DNA from: Bradyrhizobium frederickii
Lineage (GTDB): Bacteria > Pseudomonadota > Alphaproteobacteria > Rhizobiales > Xanthobacteraceae
DNA: 64,000 bases
Reading direction: 5' to 3'
Assembly (NCBI RefSeq): GCF_004570865.1
Contig: NZ_SPQS01000015.1
Coordinates: forward strand, 1 to 64,000
Below are positions 32,976 through 40,725 of the stretch, one piece after another (the stretch's first letter is position 1; every line of letters starts with the position of its first letter). Both the position numbers and the translations under genes were made by a program. The notes beneath the pieces were generated by a model. It worked only from the letters and a program-made list of their open reading frames with translations, was not told the origin of the DNA and made no database searches.

Positions 32976-33685
32976 TGCGCTTCATGACCTGGAACGTGCA
33001 TGGCACGTTCAACCTCAATCCGAAATTCGATCTGGAGGGTGTCTGCTCCATCCTTCGCAAATGGTCCCCTGATGTCGTCGCGCTTCAGGAGGTGGATTCG
33101 CGGTCGAGGTCGGACGATCCGTTCGCGAAACTGGCGAGTGTCGTCGGAGATCACCGCGTTCACGCCAAGTCGATCGTCACCGAGGATGGCGAGTACGGTC
33201 AGATGCTCCTGAGCCGCTTTCCGTTCTCCGCTGTGCCGGAGATCGTCGACGTGTCGTATCGGGAGCGCGAGCCGCGCCGAGCCATTGCGACCAGCCTGCT
33301 GACGCCGGCCGGGGACGTGCGCGTGGTCGCCACGCATCTGGGCTTAAGCATCCACGAGCGCTATGCGCAGGCTCAGGCCCTGGTGAACCTGGTCAAGCCA
33401 GCGAGGACCGTCGTCCTCGGCGATTTCAACGACTGGTTCTGGGTCAAGTCGGTGCGGCGGGTGCTCGCGCAGGTCTGCCCGAACCGTACGCGGCTGCGAA
33501 CTTTCCCGTCGCGTCTCCCCCTGATGCGGCTTGACCGGATCTATGCGACCTCCGACAGCCCGATCCGGAAAGTGTGGACCGACGAGGCGGCGCGAGCCTT
33601 CTCGGACCATCTGCCCGTCATCGCCGAGATCGAGCTCAAGGGCCTTCCCGGGCCCATGGAAAAGCTCTGTTCTTCAACGGCATAG
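32975..33685 (+). CDS. Endonuclease/exonuclease/phosphatase (EEP) family protein
   Basis: A 236-residue phosphoesterase fold protein. MTWNVHG at the start, a metal-binding Glu in VVALQEVDS, VVATHLGLS with the active-site His, VVLGDFNDW, and the late FSDHLPVIAEI give the complete EEP set. Family members cleave phosphodiesters in nucleic acids, phospholipids or inositol phosphates. Its ATG shares one base with the stop of the PLD-VTT gene (TGATG), so the pair is co-translated and probably works on the same membrane lipid or headgroup. There is no signal peptide. Confidence 0.85.
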   Translation: MRFMTWNVHGTFNLNPKFDLEGVCSILRKWSPDVVALQEVDSRSRSDDPFAKLASVVGDHRVHAKSIVTEDGEYGQMLLSRFPFSAVPEIVDVSYREREPRRAIATSLLTPAGDVRVVATHLGLSIHERYAQAQALVNLVKPARTVVLGDFNDWFWVKSVRRVLAQVCPNRTRLRTFPSRLPLMRLDRIYATSDSPIRKVWTDEAARAFSDHLPVIAEIELKGLPGPMEKLCSSTA

Positions 33686-33709
33686 CTACTGTGCATGGGG
33701 TTGTTTTTC
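33685..33709 (+). repeat. 25-bp dispersed repeat, copy A
   Basis: It begins at the stop codon of the EEP gene and contains TGTGCATGGGGTTGTTTTTC. The same 25 bases occur in the opposite orientation at 52261-52285. Both are followed, with a small difference, by GATTTTG. I recall this motif as a frequent intergenic sequence in Bradyrhizobium; its T-run may help terminate transcription. Confidence 0.6.
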
Positions 33710-33775
33710 GGGATTTTGTTTGAAGGCGGGTACGGGGGGCGAGGAACTCTTTCCTCGCAGCCGCGTTATGTCGCC

Positions 33776-33967
33776 ATGACTGAGGACGTTTCCTTCCGAC
33801 GCAAACCCCTGACCCCCGAGCAGCGCCAGGCGCGTGATGCGGCACGCCGGATCGAGGCCGAAAAGGCCATGCGCGACCATGAAGCGGCGCAGAAGGCGTT
33901 TTACGCCAACAAGGAGCGGCTCAGAGCCGAGCGCCTTGCGCGCGAAGCCGCCGCGGCCAAGGGCTGA
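33776..33967 (+). CDS. Small basic helical hypothetical protein
   Basis: A 63-residue protein, highly charged: FRRKPLTPEQRQARDAARRI and KERLRAERLAREAAA. It is predicted as one long helix with a high Arg/Glu/Ala content. No ribosome site of note precedes ATG 33776, and no known domain is seen. The helix resembles short proteins that are common in Bradyrhizobium and lack assigned roles. Confidence 0.6.
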   Translation: MTEDVSFRRKPLTPEQRQARDAARRIEAEKAMRDHEAAQKAFYANKERLRAERLAREAAAAKG

Positions 33968-33984
33968 GCGAAGAGCTGAGCCAA

Positions 33985-34024
33985 CGCGCTCATCCAGCCA
34001 GATCCGCGCTCATCCAGCCAGATC
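33985..34024. repeat. Exact 20-bp tandem duplication
   Basis: The unit CGCGCTCATCCAGCCAGATC occurs twice, back to back, in the spacer after the small helical gene. It changes no reading frame. Confidence 0.8.
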
Positions 34025-34042
34025 GCTGAATTGATCCCAGAC

Positions 34043-34076
34043 GCGCCCGCCGGCCTTTCCTGCCGGTGGGCGCTTT
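34043..34076 (+). terminator. Probable terminator before the DUF1476 gene
   Basis: A 12-bp stem (GCGCCCGCCGGC with GCCGGTGGGCGC, one G-U pair) has a 7-base pyrimidine-rich loop and is followed by TTTCG. It lies 75 bases after the upstream stop. Confidence 0.5.
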
Positions 34077-34209
34077 CGCGTTGTGCCGCGCAACGGGTGG
34101 CTTGACGGCCTTTGCCGTCCGGGAGGAAGCTTCAGATGAATCTGAACCGCGGAGACGTTCGCAACCAGCCAGTCCGATTCCCATCAGCGAAAGCGCAATG
34201 GAGCTGACC

Positions 34210-34530
34210 ATGACCACGTTCGACAAGCGCGAGCAGGGCTTCGAGGCCAAATTCGTCCACGACGAAGAACTCATGTTCAGGGCCACGGCCCGGTCCAACA
34301 AGCTGCTCGGCCTCTGGGCCGCAGGCCGACTTGGCCTGAACGGCGATGCCGCTGACAATTACGCAACGACGCTGGTGACGGACTATTTGCAGAACCAGAC
34401 GATGAACGACGTGGTGGACAAGGTATCGGCCGATCTTGCCGCCAGGGGCGTCGCGCGTGAGCAGGTCGCGCAGAAGCTCCAGGAGTGCCTGCATCAGGCG
34501 CTCGCGCAGCTCGAAGCAGACAAGCAATAG
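34210..34530 (+). CDS. DUF1476 family protein, F1-ATPase zeta inhibitor type
   Basis: A 106-residue helical protein. GGAG at 34200-34203 gives the ATG at 34210. The N-terminus MTTFDKREQGFEAKFVHDEE is the hallmark of the DUF1476 family, whose studied members are the zeta inhibitor subunit of the alphaproteobacterial F1-ATPase. Further landmarks are KLLGLWAA and NDVVDKVSADLA. By family, it would block ATP hydrolysis by ATP synthase when the proton gradient falls. Paracoccus zeta is about 104 residues, matching this. It is monocistronic. Confidence 0.88.
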   Translation: MTTFDKREQGFEAKFVHDEELMFRATARSNKLLGLWAAGRLGLNGDAADNYATTLVTDYLQNQTMNDVVDKVSADLAARGVAREQVAQKLQECLHQALAQLEADKQ

Positions 34531-34698
34531 ACGGCGATCCGCTGCCTCTCACGCGGCGTGCGTGCGCCGGATGCCGCTTTCCTCCAACCCGACAAGACGC
34601 CGGTGGAAGCGCTGCGCAACTCGCGCCTTCCGCGCGCCATTTCGTGCTACCGTTGTCGTGGGCCGTCGCATGGCGACGCGGATCGGGAAGGCGGGCGA

Positions 34699-34989
34699 GT
34701 GACGCGAAGCGGCTTCGGCAGATGGACCGGTCGGATGGCGCTCGCCGGCGCGATCATGGTGGGCGCCGGCTCCGCGGAGGTCTTCGCGACACCGCTGACG
34801 CCGTTTCGCTACGAGGCGCAGGCGCAGCGTCATTGTCCGCAAGACAAGGTGGTCTGGCTCGATTTCAGGAAGGGCGTCTACTACCGCAAGGGTCAGAAGC
34901 GGTACGGCGAGGGCTTCGACGGCAGCTTCGTCTGCCAGAGCGAGGCCCGCGGCGGCCTCTATCGCCGCTCCCTGCTGGGCCTGCGCTGA
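34699..34989 (+). CDS. Small exported hypothetical protein
   Basis: A 96-residue protein with a basic start and a hydrophobic stretch (MALAGAIMVGAGSAEVFA) that looks like a signal peptide with cleavage near VFA. The mature part holds two cysteines (HCPQDKVVWLDFRKG and GSFVCQSEARGG), which could form a disulfide in the periplasm, and an aromatic/basic centre (GVYYRKGQKRYGEGF). The start is taken as GTG 34699 with a GGAAGG-rich leader; ATG 34735 and 34558 are alternatives. Function unknown. Confidence 0.6.
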   Translation: MTRSGFGRWTGRMALAGAIMVGAGSAEVFATPLTPFRYEAQAQRHCPQDKVVWLDFRKGVYYRKGQKRYGEGFDGSFVCQSEARGGLYRRSLLGLR

Positions 34990-35014
34990 GTGCGCGGGAA
35001 GGAGAGGGTGGCCC

Positions 35015-35113
35015 TCAGGCGAAGGCCAGGGCCACGAGGCTCGAGCAGAGCAGGACCAGGCCGCCGGCGGTCAATGCCAGGAAGCCGTCAGATACCAGGT
35101 CATGATTGCGCAT
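35015..35113 (-). CDS. Candidate 32-residue single-helix membrane micro-protein
   Basis: An open frame reading MRNHDLVSDG followed by FLALTAGGLVLLCSSLVALA and a short tail. A single hydrophobic segment spans about 20 residues. AGGTG precedes the ATG by about 4 bases. Evidence is limited to the membrane-helix pattern, the ribosome site and its place beside another such frame, so it is offered as a candidate only. Confidence 0.4.
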   Translation of the reverse strand: MRNHDLVSDGFLALTAGGLVLLCSSLVALAFA

Positions 35114-35217
35114 GGGACACCTGCCGCTCTCGTCTTTGATGCTCGATCGGATCGACTAAAATTGTCCGAACGCGCCGCCTTGAAAGAGGTGATGCTTGCC
35201 GTCCCGCGCGAGTGCCG

Positions 35218-35307
35218 TCAGGCCCTCGTGCGGTAGCCTTCAAACGCATGGGCCAGGAAGATCCCCGCGCTTACCAGACCCATCAGTGCCGAAACCGTCT
35301 CGATCAT
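35218..35307 (-). CDS. Candidate 29-residue membrane micro-protein
   Basis: It reads MIETVSALMGLVSAGIFLAH and ends AFEGYRTRA: one membrane helix with a basic C-terminal tail. GGA lies 8 bases before the ATG. I recall very similar short sequences (xxALMGLVSxGIFLAHAxxGY) in other Bradyrhizobium genomes, which raises my confidence. The open frame extends upstream, but that part is not protein-like. Its role is unknown; small helices of this kind often modulate larger membrane proteins. Confidence 0.55.
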   Translation of the reverse strand: MIETVSALMGLVSAGIFLAHAFEGYRTRA

Positions 35308-35665
35308 CGTTAAATTCCAAATCCCGCCCTTGCATCCGAGAGAACGCGGGCGGCCTTGCACAGTCAAAAGAATTCCCGTGAGCGGCGCGACAATGGGGAT
35401 GGAGTGAGGATTTGGCGCAACAGAATGTCCAGCTGTGGCACAGCGCAGGCGCCCTCGTTCCGTAGAACAACGGAAAAATGCGAACGTCCCGTTTACCATC
35501 CCGGCGGGATCGCCGTGGGCTCCCCATTTCCGCCGTGTTCGGGTTGCGTTATCGTTACCGCTTCCGAGACGGTGGTGGGCCGCTTCGGATCAGATGACCG
35601 GACAGAGCGCTTCCCGTAGCCAAAGCGGGTTGGGTACGCCTCCGGCAAAGTGGTATTTGGGGCGA

Positions 35666-36583
35666 ATGGGGATCCGACGGTCAGATTCGGTTTTGCGGGC
35701 CGCGCGTGGTGTTGCGGCGGTCGCAGCCTGCGTTGCGCTGGCCAATTGCGCCTCCTCCAACAAATTCGCCAGCCGCGTCGATCCGAAATACGGCGTGTCG
35801 TCGAGCCCCCGGGTTGTGGCCTTCGGGGACCCTGTTCCGAAGGGCGGCGGCACCTACCGCGTCGGCAAGCCCTATGTCGTGGCGGGCCGCACCTACGTGC
35901 CGGAGGAGGACGTCAACTATCGTGCCGAGGGCATGGCGTCCTGGTACGGCGACGATTTCCACGGCCGCCTGACCGCCAATGGCGAAGTGTTCGACATGAC
36001 CTCGCTGACCGCGGCGCATCCGACCCTGCCGATGCCGTCCTACGCCCGAGTGACCAACATCTCGAACGGCAAGTCGCTGATCGTCCGCGTCAATGACCGC
36101 GGGCCCTATCACGGCAACCGTCTCATCGACGTCTCGAACAAGGCCGCCGAACTCCTTGAATTCAAAGGAAATGGTGTTGCCAAGGTCCGCGTCGAATATG
36201 TCGGCAGGGCGCCACTCGAAGGCTCCGACGACCGCCAGCTTCTGGCGACCCTGCGCACCGGCGTTCCGGCGCCGTCGCCCTCGATGGTCCGGGTCGCCTC
36301 GGCCAAGCCTTTCGTGCCGGAATTGCCGGGGGCGAGCCGCGGTGCCATTCGCGGCGACGTGCCGATGCCGGAGGGGCGGCCCTATAATCTCGGCAGCACC
36401 TCGGCCGACATGGCCTCGCTCAATGCGACCTCGGAGATGTCGGCCTCGAGCCGCAGCCGGGGCCGGGCGCTCCAGAACGCCCGCGCCGTGTCCTACGACG
36501 AGGACGGCCGCTTCGCGACGGACACCGCGTCCGACGGTGCCGCCGAGGCGCGCAACATCCTGAGCGGCCGCGGGCTCTACTAG
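35666..36583 (+). CDS. rlpA: RlpA-like septal ring lytic transglycosylase / lipoprotein
   Basis: A 305-residue lipoprotein. A hydrophobic N-terminus leads to a lipobox LANC, so the protein is predicted to be anchored to the membrane by its Cys. The double-psi beta-barrel domain is at about residues 85-185: GMASWYGDDFHGRLTANGE, then MTSLTAAHPTLPMPSYARV, and VNDRGPYHGNRLIDVS. RlpA proteins cleave denuded peptidoglycan glycan strands and help daughter cells separate. The C-terminal 100 residues are low complexity; no SPOR domain is visible. Start is ATG 35666 (35594 also possible). Its stop overlaps the stop of the convergent gene in CTAG. Confidence 0.82.
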   Translation: MGIRRSDSVLRAARGVAAVAACVALANCASSNKFASRVDPKYGVSSSPRVVAFGDPVPKGGGTYRVGKPYVVAGRTYVPEEDVNYRAEGMASWYGDDFHGRLTANGEVFDMTSLTAAHPTLPMPSYARVTNISNGKSLIVRVNDRGPYHGNRLIDVSNKAAELLEFKGNGVAKVRVEYVGRAPLEGSDDRQLLATLRTGVPAPSPSMVRVASAKPFVPELPGASRGAIRGDVPMPEGRPYNLGSTSADMASLNATSEMSASSRSRGRALQNARAVSYDEDGRFATDTASDGAAEARNILSGRGLY

Positions 36584-37533
36584 CCCGCGCTCTCCCTCAG
36601 GAAAGCCACCAGCGCCGCGTTCACCTCGTCGGGCCGTTCCTGCTGCACCCAATGGCCGGCGCCCTCGATGATCAGCTTTTGCTTCAGATTCGGCAGCACG
36701 CGTTCGAGCTCGTTGACGCGCTTGGCGCCGATCAGACCGGTGATGACGGCGTCCCTGGAGCCTGCGATGAACAGCGAAGGCTGACGGATCTGCGCGTCCT
36801 GCCAGGGCGCCGTCAGCTCCCAATTGCGATCGATGTTGCGGTACCAGTTCAGCCCGCCGCGAAAGCCGGACTTGCGGAAGCTCTCGGTGAAATAGGCTAG
36901 ATCCGCCTCGCTGAGCCAGCCGGGCAGCGGTTCCTCGGCGGTCGCGTGGCTGAGAAAGCCCTTGCCCTCCTGCACGAACATCGCGGCGGTTGGGTCGGCC
37001 AGGCCACGTCCCCCAAGCACGATGCGCATGGTGCGGGCAACGTCGCGCTCGAGCTCGGCCTCGGCGACACCCGGCGCCTGGAAATACTGCCAGTAAAAAT
37101 TGGTGACGCCGCCCTGGCGGAGCAGGTCGAGCGGCTTGCCGCGGCCGCGGAACGGCGGCGGCACGCTCAGGCCCGCGACCGCCGTGAAGATGTCGGGCCG
37201 GAACAGCGCCGCATGCCAGGCGACCGGCGCGCCCCAATCGTGGCCGACCACCATCGCCCTGGTCTCGCCGAGCGCCTGCACCAGGCCGACCACGTCGCCG
37301 ACCGTGTCGAAGATCGAATAGGCATTCACGTCAGGCGGCGCGGCGCTCTGGCCATAGCCGCGCATGTCGGGGGCGACGACATGAAACCCCGCGGCGGCGA
37401 GCGCGGGGATCTGGTGGCGCCAGGAATAGGACAGCTCCGGCCAGCCATGGCATAGCACCACCAGCGGACCCTGGCCGGCTTCGCGGATGAAGAGATCGAT
37501 GCCGTTGGCCTTGATCGTGCGGGTGGAGGACAT
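36580..37533 (-). CDS. Alpha/beta hydrolase, epoxide hydrolase-like
   Basis: A 317-residue enzyme. The oxyanion motif HGWPE, the strand-end APDMRGYGQS, the nucleophile elbow GHDWGA (Asp nucleophile) and the late GAGHWVQQERP with the catalytic His are in place. Tyrosines that position epoxide oxygen in the family lie in the cap region (FYWQYFQ and LNWYRNID). An Asp nucleophile distinguishes epoxide hydrolases and dehalogenases from esterases. It would open epoxides to diols; the natural substrate is unknown. The start at 37533 has an AAGG leader. It converges with rlpA, their stops overlapping by four bases. Confidence 0.85.
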   Translation of the reverse strand: MSSTRTIKANGIDLFIREAGQGPLVVLCHGWPELSYSWRHQIPALAAAGFHVVAPDMRGYGQSAAPPDVNAYSIFDTVGDVVGLVQALGETRAMVVGHDWGAPVAWHAALFRPDIFTAVAGLSVPPPFRGRGKPLDLLRQGGVTNFYWQYFQAPGVAEAELERDVARTMRIVLGGRGLADPTAAMFVQEGKGFLSHATAEEPLPGWLSEADLAYFTESFRKSGFRGGLNWYRNIDRNWELTAPWQDAQIRQPSLFIAGSRDAVITGLIGAKRVNELERVLPNLKQKLIIEGAGHWVQQERPDEVNAALVAFLRESAG

Positions 37534-37685
37534 CGCTTTTCCGCCTTGTTTCAGGGATTTGGTCGGCAAAGGTGAGGTGCCACGATAGGGGTAGGGCGAG
37601 AATCGTGCAATCTCTGGGCAGGCGTCCAACGTCGCGTTGTTCGCGCCGATTCCAGCTGTTAGAACGCTGCTCTCAGGGCTTGGCC

Positions 37686-38948
37686 ATGGCATGTCGTCTT
37701 CTTTCGCTACGTCGCACCCGGTTCACCGCCGGAGCGCTGGCGCGCGGCCTGATGGCGACGATCCTGGTGGCAAGCGTCGGCTGGAGCGGGGCGCTTCTGG
37801 CCGCCAACCAGAGCGTCCAGGGCGCCAAGAAGGCCGACGATGCCGGCTTCGACGGCGATGCTCCGACCGCGATCCTGATCGAAGCCACGAGCGGCAGCGT
37901 GCTGTTCGAGAAGAACGCCGACGAGCTGCGCGCGCCCTCCAGCATGATGAAGCTGATGACGGCGGAAGTCGTCTTCAATGCCGTCAAGAAGGGCGACATC
38001 AAGCTGACCGACGAGTACCGGATCAGCGAGAATGCCTGGCGGCGGGGCGGTGCGCCCTCGGGCGGCTCGACCATGTTTGCCGCCATCAACAGCAAGGTCT
38101 CGGTCGACGATCTCCTGCGCGGCGCGATCATCCAGAGCGGCAACGACGCCTGCATCGCGCTCGCCGAAGCCATGGCCGGCAACGAGAAGATCTTCGCGGC
38201 CGACTTCATGACCAAGCGCGCCCGCGAGCTCGGCATGACCAGGTCGACCTTCGGCAATTCCAACGGGCTGCCCGACCCCGCCAACAAGATGACGGTGCGT
38301 GAGCTCGGCATGCTCGCCCGGCACATCATCCTGGACTTCCCCGAATTCTACAAACTGTTCGGCGAGAAGGAATTCACCTGGAACAAGATCCGCCAGCCCA
38401 ACCGCAATCCGCTGCTCAATTCGATGGAAGGCGCCGACGGTCTGAAGACCGGCTACACCAAAGAAGGCGGCTACGGCATGGTCGGCTCGGCCGTTCAGAA
38501 CGGCACGCGGCTGATCGTCGTCGTCAACGGACTGGACGACCCCGACGATCGCGCCACCGAAGCCAAGAAGATGCTGGAATGGGGTTTTCGCAATTTCGAG
38601 ACACGCACGCTGATCGCGGCCGACCAGCCCGTCGGCTACGCCAAGGTGTTCGGCGGCGAGAGCCGCTCGGTCAAGCTCGTCGCCAAAACTCCGGTGAAGG
38701 TGATGGTGCACAAGAACGGCAGCGACAAGCTGATCGCGCGCGTCGTCTACAGCGGCCCGGTGCGGGCGCCGGTCGAAGCCGGCCAGAAGGTCGGCGTGGT
38801 CAGGGTCTGGCGCAGCGGCAACATCGCGGTGGAGACGCCGGTCTATGCGGCCGAAGCGATCGGCACCGGCTCGACCGTGCGGCGCGCGCTCGACGGCGCC
38901 AGCGAGCTCGTGATCGGCATGTTCCGCGCAGGCGCCGAGAAGCTCTGA
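37686..38948 (+). CDS. D-alanyl-D-alanine carboxypeptidase (penicillin-binding protein, DacA/DacF type)
   Basis: A 420-residue serine peptidase exported by a signal peptide (uncleaved start MACRLLSLRR, hydrophobic run, cut near LLAANQ). The active-site motifs are SSMMK (SxxK, near residue 88), SGND (SxN, near 154) and KTGYT (KTG, near 255). The C-terminal 120 residues form the PBP5-like domain. The enzyme trims the terminal D-Ala from peptidoglycan stem peptides. Two bases separate it from tmk, so it leads a run of essential genes (tmk, holB, metG, tatD). Confidence 0.92.
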   Translation: MACRLLSLRRTRFTAGALARGLMATILVASVGWSGALLAANQSVQGAKKADDAGFDGDAPTAILIEATSGSVLFEKNADELRAPSSMMKLMTAEVVFNAVKKGDIKLTDEYRISENAWRRGGAPSGGSTMFAAINSKVSVDDLLRGAIIQSGNDACIALAEAMAGNEKIFAADFMTKRARELGMTRSTFGNSNGLPDPANKMTVRELGMLARHIILDFPEFYKLFGEKEFTWNKIRQPNRNPLLNSMEGADGLKTGYTKEGGYGMVGSAVQNGTRLIVVVNGLDDPDDRATEAKKMLEWGFRNFETRTLIAADQPVGYAKVFGGESRSVKLVAKTPVKVMVHKNGSDKLIARVVYSGPVRAPVEAGQKVGVVRVWRSGNIAVETPVYAAEAIGTGSTVRRALDGASELVIGMFRAGAEKL

Positions 38949-38950
38949 TC

Positions 38951-39637
38951 ATGAGTGAGAGCGCGGGACAGCGACCGTCCGGACGCGGACGCTTCATCAC
39001 CTTTGAAGGCGGCGAGGGCACCGGCAAGTCGACCCAGATCAAGAAGCTCGCCGACCGCCTCAAGGCGGCCAAGCTCCGCATCCGCGTCACGCGTGAGCCG
39101 GGCGGCTCGCCGGGCGCCGAGATCATGCGTCACCTGGTGCTGTCGGGGATGGGCAGGCTGCTCGGCCCGGAGGCGGAGACGCTGCTGTTTGCCGCCGCGC
39201 GCGACGATCATGTCCGCACCGTGATCCTGCCTGCGCTCAACCAGGGTGTCTGGGTGCTGTGCGACCGCTTCGCCGATTCGACGCGGGCCTATCAGGGCAG
39301 CCTCGGCCGCGTGCCTGAAGGCCTGATCAATGCGATGCAGCGGGTCACGATCGGCGATCTCAAGCCGGATCTCACCATCATCCTCGACCTGCCGGTCGAG
39401 ATCGGCCTCCAACGCGCCGCCGCGCGCCGCGGCAACGGCACGCCCGATAGGTTCGAAAGCGAGCAGCTCAGCTTTCACCAGGGCCTGCGCGAAGCCTATC
39501 GCAAGATCGCTGCGGATGATCCGGCGCGCTGCGTGCTGATCGACGCCAATTCCGACCCTGACACGGTCGCGGCCCGGGTCTGGGCTGCGTTGCGCGATCG
39601 TCTCCTTCCCACACCGGCTTCGGTGATTTCAGCATGA
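38951..39637 (+). CDS. tmk: Thymidylate kinase
   Basis: A 228-residue kinase making dTDP from dTMP. The P-loop FEGGEGTGKST is at residues 18-28, the DR(Y/F) motif reads LCDRFADST, and a lid follows with RRGNGTPDRFE. The family's TREPGGSPGAE is intact. Its final base pairs overlap the start of holB by 4 bases, a pairing seen in many bacteria. It supplies dTTP for DNA synthesis. Confidence 0.95.
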   Translation: MSESAGQRPSGRGRFITFEGGEGTGKSTQIKKLADRLKAAKLRIRVTREPGGSPGAEIMRHLVLSGMGRLLGPEAETLLFAAARDDHVRTVILPALNQGVWVLCDRFADSTRAYQGSLGRVPEGLINAMQRVTIGDLKPDLTIILDLPVEIGLQRAAARRGNGTPDRFESEQLSFHQGLREAYRKIAADDPARCVLIDANSDPDTVAARVWAALRDRLLPTPASVISA

Positions 39638-40680
39638 GCCCGCGCCAGTCCGAGCGCGAAAGCGCCATTCCGCATCCGCGCGAGACCAGCCGCCTGTTCG
39701 GTCATCGCGAGGCCGAGACGGCGCTGCTGACGGCCTATCGCAGCGGGCGGATTCCGCATGCCTGGCTGATCGGCGGGCCGCAAGGGATCGGCAAGGCGAC
39801 GCTGGCCTATCGCATGGCGCGCTTCGTGCTCGCCCATGGCCAGCCGCTGGCGCCCGCCGTGCAGCACGCCCAAGACCTTGCGATCGATCCGGATGACGCC
39901 GTGGCGCGGCAGGTGGCGGCCGGCTCGCATGGCGGCCTCTTGTCGCTGGAGCGGACCGCCAATGATCGCGGCGTGATGCGCACCGTGATCACCGTGGACG
40001 AGACCCGCGAGACGATCGGCTTCTTCGGCTCGACGGCGGCGGCCGAAGGCTGGCGGGTCTGCATCGTCGACACCGTCGACGAGCTCAATCCAAACGCGGC
40101 CAACGCGCTTCTGAAGATTCTCGAAGAGCCGCCGCAGCAATCGCTGTTCCTTCTGGTGAGCCACGCGCCGGCGCGCGTGCTCGCCACGATCCAGTCGCGC
40201 TGCCGCAAGCTGCGCCTGCGGCCGCTCGCAACCGACGACGTGATCGAGGCTGCGGCTGCGGCCGCCGAACTCGATGCGAGCGATCCCGCGCTGCGCGAGG
40301 CGGCGGAGGCCTCCGAGGGCAGCGTTGCACGGGCCCTGACTCTGCTCGGCGGCGATGCGCTGAAGCTCCAGCAGCGTACGGCCGCGCTGCTGGCGCGCCT
40401 GCCGCAGGTCGACCCGCGCGAATTGCACACGCTCGGCGATTCGCTTCCCACCAGCGACCGCGTCGCGCTCGCCGCCTTCATCGACGGCATTGATCGCTGG
40501 ATCGCCGAACGCCTGTATGCGGACGAGGCCAATGCGAACCAGAACCTGCCGCGCCTTGCGCGCTTAAGCGAGGTATGGGAAAAGATCGTCCGCGCCGCGC
40601 GCGACACCGAAACCTACAATCTGGAGCGCAAGCCCTTGGTTTTCTCGGTGTTCGGCTGGCTGGCGGACGCAACGCGCTAG
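39634..40680 (+). CDS. holB: DNA polymerase III delta prime subunit
   Basis: A 348-residue AAA+ clamp-loader subunit. The degenerate P-loop GGPQGIGKATLAYR is at about residue 48. VDELNPNAANALLKILEEPP and ATIQSRCRKLRL are the sensor and SRC motifs. The second half is helical. The four Cys zinc module of some homologues is not apparent. It overlaps tmk by ATGA and leads into metG. Confidence 0.92.
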   Translation: MSPRQSERESAIPHPRETSRLFGHREAETALLTAYRSGRIPHAWLIGGPQGIGKATLAYRMARFVLAHGQPLAPAVQHAQDLAIDPDDAVARQVAAGSHGGLLSLERTANDRGVMRTVITVDETRETIGFFGSTAAAEGWRVCIVDTVDELNPNAANALLKILEEPPQQSLFLLVSHAPARVLATIQSRCRKLRLRPLATDDVIEAAAAAAELDASDPALREAAEASEGSVARALTLLGGDALKLQQRTAALLARLPQVDPRELHTLGDSLPTSDRVALAAFIDGIDRWIAERLYADEANANQNLPRLARLSEVWEKIVRAARDTETYNLERKPLVFSVFGWLADATR

Positions 40681-40725
40681 GCGCAGGTTCGTTTCCAAAT
40701 TTTCGAGAAGCCGGTAAAGGAATTC

